This document shows positions 5,683 to 7,715 of a stretch of 7,715 nucleotides of DNA, one piece after another; position 1 is the first letter of the stretch; every line of letters begins with the position of its first letter. A model generated the notes under the pieces. The model did not search any database. It saw only the letters and a list, made by a program, of their open reading frames with translations, and had not been told where the DNA came from. Source of the DNA: Deltaproteobacteria bacterium (GTDB taxonomy: Bacteria; Myxococcota_A; UBA796); the NCBI GenBank assembly GCA_002707085.1, contig PALY01000013.1, positions 20,373 through 28,087 of the forward strand, in the 5' to 3' direction. The position numbers and the translations under genes are program-made.

Positions 5683-7715
5683 TTGAGAACGACTGTGACT
5701 GACTCTGTAGACCATGAACAAGATCCATTGTTGGGTCAGGTACTGGATCGTCGTTTTGAACTGACGGAGTACATCGCACGCGGAGGGATGGGCCAAGTAT
5801 ACAAAGCAGTGCAGCGTCCGCTTGAACGGGTTGTTGCGGTGAAATTATTGGGCGATGTTTCCCAGGGTGTGGAAGAGTTTCAACAAAGGTTTTTTCTTGA
5901 GGCGTCTTTGTGCTCAAGGCTCAGCCACCCAAACATTGTTCGCATCTTTGACTATGGGTGTCATGAGAACAATCTGTACTACATTGCGATGGAGTACCTG
6001 GAGGGTCAGACCGTCAAACAGTTGGTAGAGGACCAAGGATGGCTTGAACCACTTCGTGCAATCTCCATCCTCAAGCAAGTCTGTGCCGCACTGGTTGAAG
6101 CCCATGGAGCGGGTTTGGTTCACCGAGATCTGAAGCCGTCCAATTTGTTTGTGGTTCCCGATGTTTTCGGCGGAGACTTCGTCAAGATTTTGGACTTTGG
6201 TGTTGTCAAACAACTGAGCGTGGACTTGGAGTTCACTCATGTCGGCTCGACCTTGGGATCTCCGCTGTTCATGTCTCCCGAACAAATCCGTGATGCCGAT
6301 GTGGATGAGCGAAGTGATTTGTACTCCTTGGGTGTCATCCTCTTTCAGTTATTGACGGGCGTACTTCCATTTACTGCTGCAGAACCGTTGCAGGTGTTGA
6401 TGAAACATCTCAATGATCCCCCACCATCCTTTGCTGAAGCGAATCCACGAATCCGAATTCTGCCAGCACTTGAACAACTCGTGCAGCGCGCGTTGGCTAA
6501 ATCCAGAGACGACCGCTTTTCCAATGCCCGGGAGATGTTGGAAGCACTGATGGAGGTGGAGTCGATGCTGGGGCCTCAGCGGGTCGCAACATTGGGTGAG
6601 GGTCCAACAAAGATGGATCCTGTGGATGTGTTGGCCTTGGTGGATATGCCCACGGGTCCCATGCCGACATTGTCTGTGGAACTCGGAGAGGAGACAGACC
6701 TGTCGGTACAGGAGGAATCAGCGTCCAGCGGTTCTATTGTTGCCAATGGAAACCCCATCGTTGACACCAAGTCGGTGGACTTGTTGTTGGACATTGATCT
6801 CCGAGGCTTTGTCGCCTTTATCGACTTTAGTTGTCCGTACTGCTTTGCATTGCATGAACGCATTTGCAGGTGGGGAGGGGCGGACAAAGTGGATTGGTGC
6901 CTCGTAGAACACGCTGCACATTTGTTGGATGGACCCTTTGATTTGGACCAAGAACAAATGCTCTCAACGGAGGTGCATGAGGTCCATCACAGAGCGCCAG
7001 ATGTTGACATGGTATTGCCCCCGCAACGGTGCCGGTCGACTACGGCTACCCGTTTGACTGTATATGTTGGGCGGCATGCACCCGATAAGGCGGGGGCATT
7101 CCGACATGCGGTGTACAGAGCGCTGTGGCAAGACGGTCTTGATATCGGAGAGCGAGCGGTATTGGTTGGTTTGCTGACTTCGCTTGGGTTGCCACCTGAT
7201 TTGATAGATCAATGTGTTGAAGAACCCATGGAACTGACAGCTTGGCAGTCGGATTGGGATAGCGCTGATTTTGATCACTGCATTCCGGTGTTGACTCACC
7301 CAGCATCTGAGCGTGTCCTGATTGGTCTGGCAGACGAACGCACGCTGATGAAGTTCTTTGTGGGTGAACGGAGTCGAGTGATTGATACCACCGTGTGCTA
7401 CTACCAACAGCAGCCGTCGATCTTGGTATGCGGATCCATGTCTCATCTATGGCAAATGCTCACAGATCTCCGTGGGTGTTGTGAGTTGCTTCAAGCACCG
7501 AATGTAAAGCGAGCCACCGAACACCTCTCTGAGATTGCGGTGCCAGACTTGGTCATTCTTGACGGTGAACATGTGAGTATGGAGGCAATGGAAGGCCTGT
7601 CGAAGCTGGCGAGAAATCGCTCGGTCCCATGGGTCGTGGCCACGCGATCACCATCTTCAGATGAGGAGATTAGGGCGTTGTCGATGGGTGCGGTGGAGTA
7701 CCTACCTGTGGTTGG
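5683..7715 (+). CDS. Ser/Thr protein kinase fused to a DsbA-like (CPYC) domain and a degenerate receiver domain (3' end outside window)
   Basis: The frame has no stop from 5368 to the window edge; from TTG 5683 it gives 677 residues. Residues 25-290 are a complete PknB-type kinase: ARGGMGQVY loop (32-40), VAVK Lys54, helix-C Glu73, HRDLKPSN (147-154, catalytic Asp149), DFG (171-173), SPE (198-200), and closing DRF with Arg278. It should phosphorylate Ser/Thr in the cytoplasm. A hydrophilic linker (about 291-372) has no membrane helix. Residues about 376-560 look like a DsbA/FrnE-type thioredoxin fold: strand, then FSCPYCF with C384 and C387, an all-helical insertion (about 473-505), and cis-Pro candidate P535 in CIPV. 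From about 578 a receiver-like fold follows: ILVCGS, PDLVILD with Asp627, and VVATRS with Thr654, but the acidic pair and the conserved Lys are missing. The start is uncertain; ATG 5563 and 5614 are alternatives. The TTG has GGTGAG 8 bases upstream and leaves room for divergent promoters. Confidence 0.92.
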   Translation, partial: MRTTVTDSVDHEQDPLLGQVLDRRFELTEYIARGGMGQVYKAVQRPLERVVAVKLLGDVSQGVEEFQQRFFLEASLCSRLSHPNIVRIFDYGCHENNLYYIAMEYLEGQTVKQLVEDQGWLEPLRAISILKQVCAALVEAHGAGLVHRDLKPSNLFVVPDVFGGDFVKILDFGVVKQLSVDLEFTHVGSTLGSPLFMSPEQIRDADVDERSDLYSLGVILFQLLTGVLPFTAAEPLQVLMKHLNDPPPSFAEANPRIRILPALEQLVQRALAKSRDDRFSNAREMLEALMEVESMLGPQRVATLGEGPTKMDPVDVLALVDMPTGPMPTLSVELGEETDLSVQEESASSGSIVANGNPIVDTKSVDLLLDIDLRGFVAFIDFSCPYCFALHERICRWGGADKVDWCLVEHAAHLLDGPFDLDQEQMLSTEVHEVHHRAPDVDMVLPPQRCRSTTATRLTVYVGRHAPDKAGAFRHAVYRALWQDGLDIGERAVLVGLLTSLGLPPDLIDQCVEEPMELTAWQSDWDSADFDHCIPVLTHPASERVLIGLADERTLMKFFVGERSRVIDTTVCYYQQQPSILVCGSMSHLWQMLTDLRGCCELLQAPNVKRATEHLSEIAVPDLVILDGEHVSMEAMEGLSKLARNRSVPWVVATRSPSSDEEIRALSMGAVEYLPVV

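Noticed and set aside
6964..7446. Minus-strand open frame opposite the DsbA-like and receiver domains
   Set aside because: The plus strand gives a continuous, structured domain pattern across the same bases, including CPYC upstream and PDLVILD downstream; the minus-strand product is low-quality, His/Gln/Arg-rich sequence.
1..7715. CRISPR arrays, tRNA or rRNA genes, insertion sequences, attachment sites
   Set aside because: No repeated spacer pattern, cloverleaf, transposase motif or flanking terminal repeats were seen on either strand.

Overview
The window has a moderate GC content and tightly packed genes. It carries a bacterial Ser/Thr protein kinase and a small bacterial PH-like protein, and it has no phage, IS, tRNA, rRNA or CRISPR signatures. 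It reads as chromosomal DNA of a free-living bacterium. A Deltaproteobacteria-type lineage (Myxococcota or Bradymonadota-like) is plausible because of the large PknB-type kinase with an unusual C-terminal fusion, but that is inference and not certain.

Left part (1-2721): a small four-helix membrane protein, possibly cut by the window edge, converges on a minus-strand PreA/PYD1-type dihydropyrimidine dehydrogenase. Divergent from the latter, across a 93-bp gap, is a CodA-type cytosine deaminase. Together the two enzymes would turn cytosine into uracil and then 5,6-dihydrouracil, the entry into reductive pyrimidine catabolism. The dehydrogenase has no ferredoxin domain and resembles the plant chloroplast enzyme. 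The deaminase has Ser in place of a substrate-pocket Asp of E. coli CodA. Both genes carry the same heptamer, AGCATTA, just before their start codons.

Middle part (2727-5506, minus strand): a two-gene operon coupled by an ATGA stop/start overlap. The first gene is a PH-like protein with a C-terminal membrane anchor. The second is a five-helix membrane enzyme of the sulfatase/alkaline-phosphatase superfamily. It has Thr, not the formylglycine Cys/Ser, at the nucleophile position, which suggests a phospho-group transferase or phosphodiesterase rather than a true sulfatase.

Right part (about 5683 to the window end, plus strand): a long open reading frame that runs off the window. It encodes a complete, apparently active Ser/Thr kinase, an acidic linker, a DsbA/FrnE-like thioredoxin-fold domain with a CPYC motif, and a degenerate response-regulator receiver domain. 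No membrane segment separates them, so the whole protein looks cytoplasmic. This kinase-DsbA-pseudoreceiver fusion is the most novel item here and suggests a redox-responsive signalling protein.
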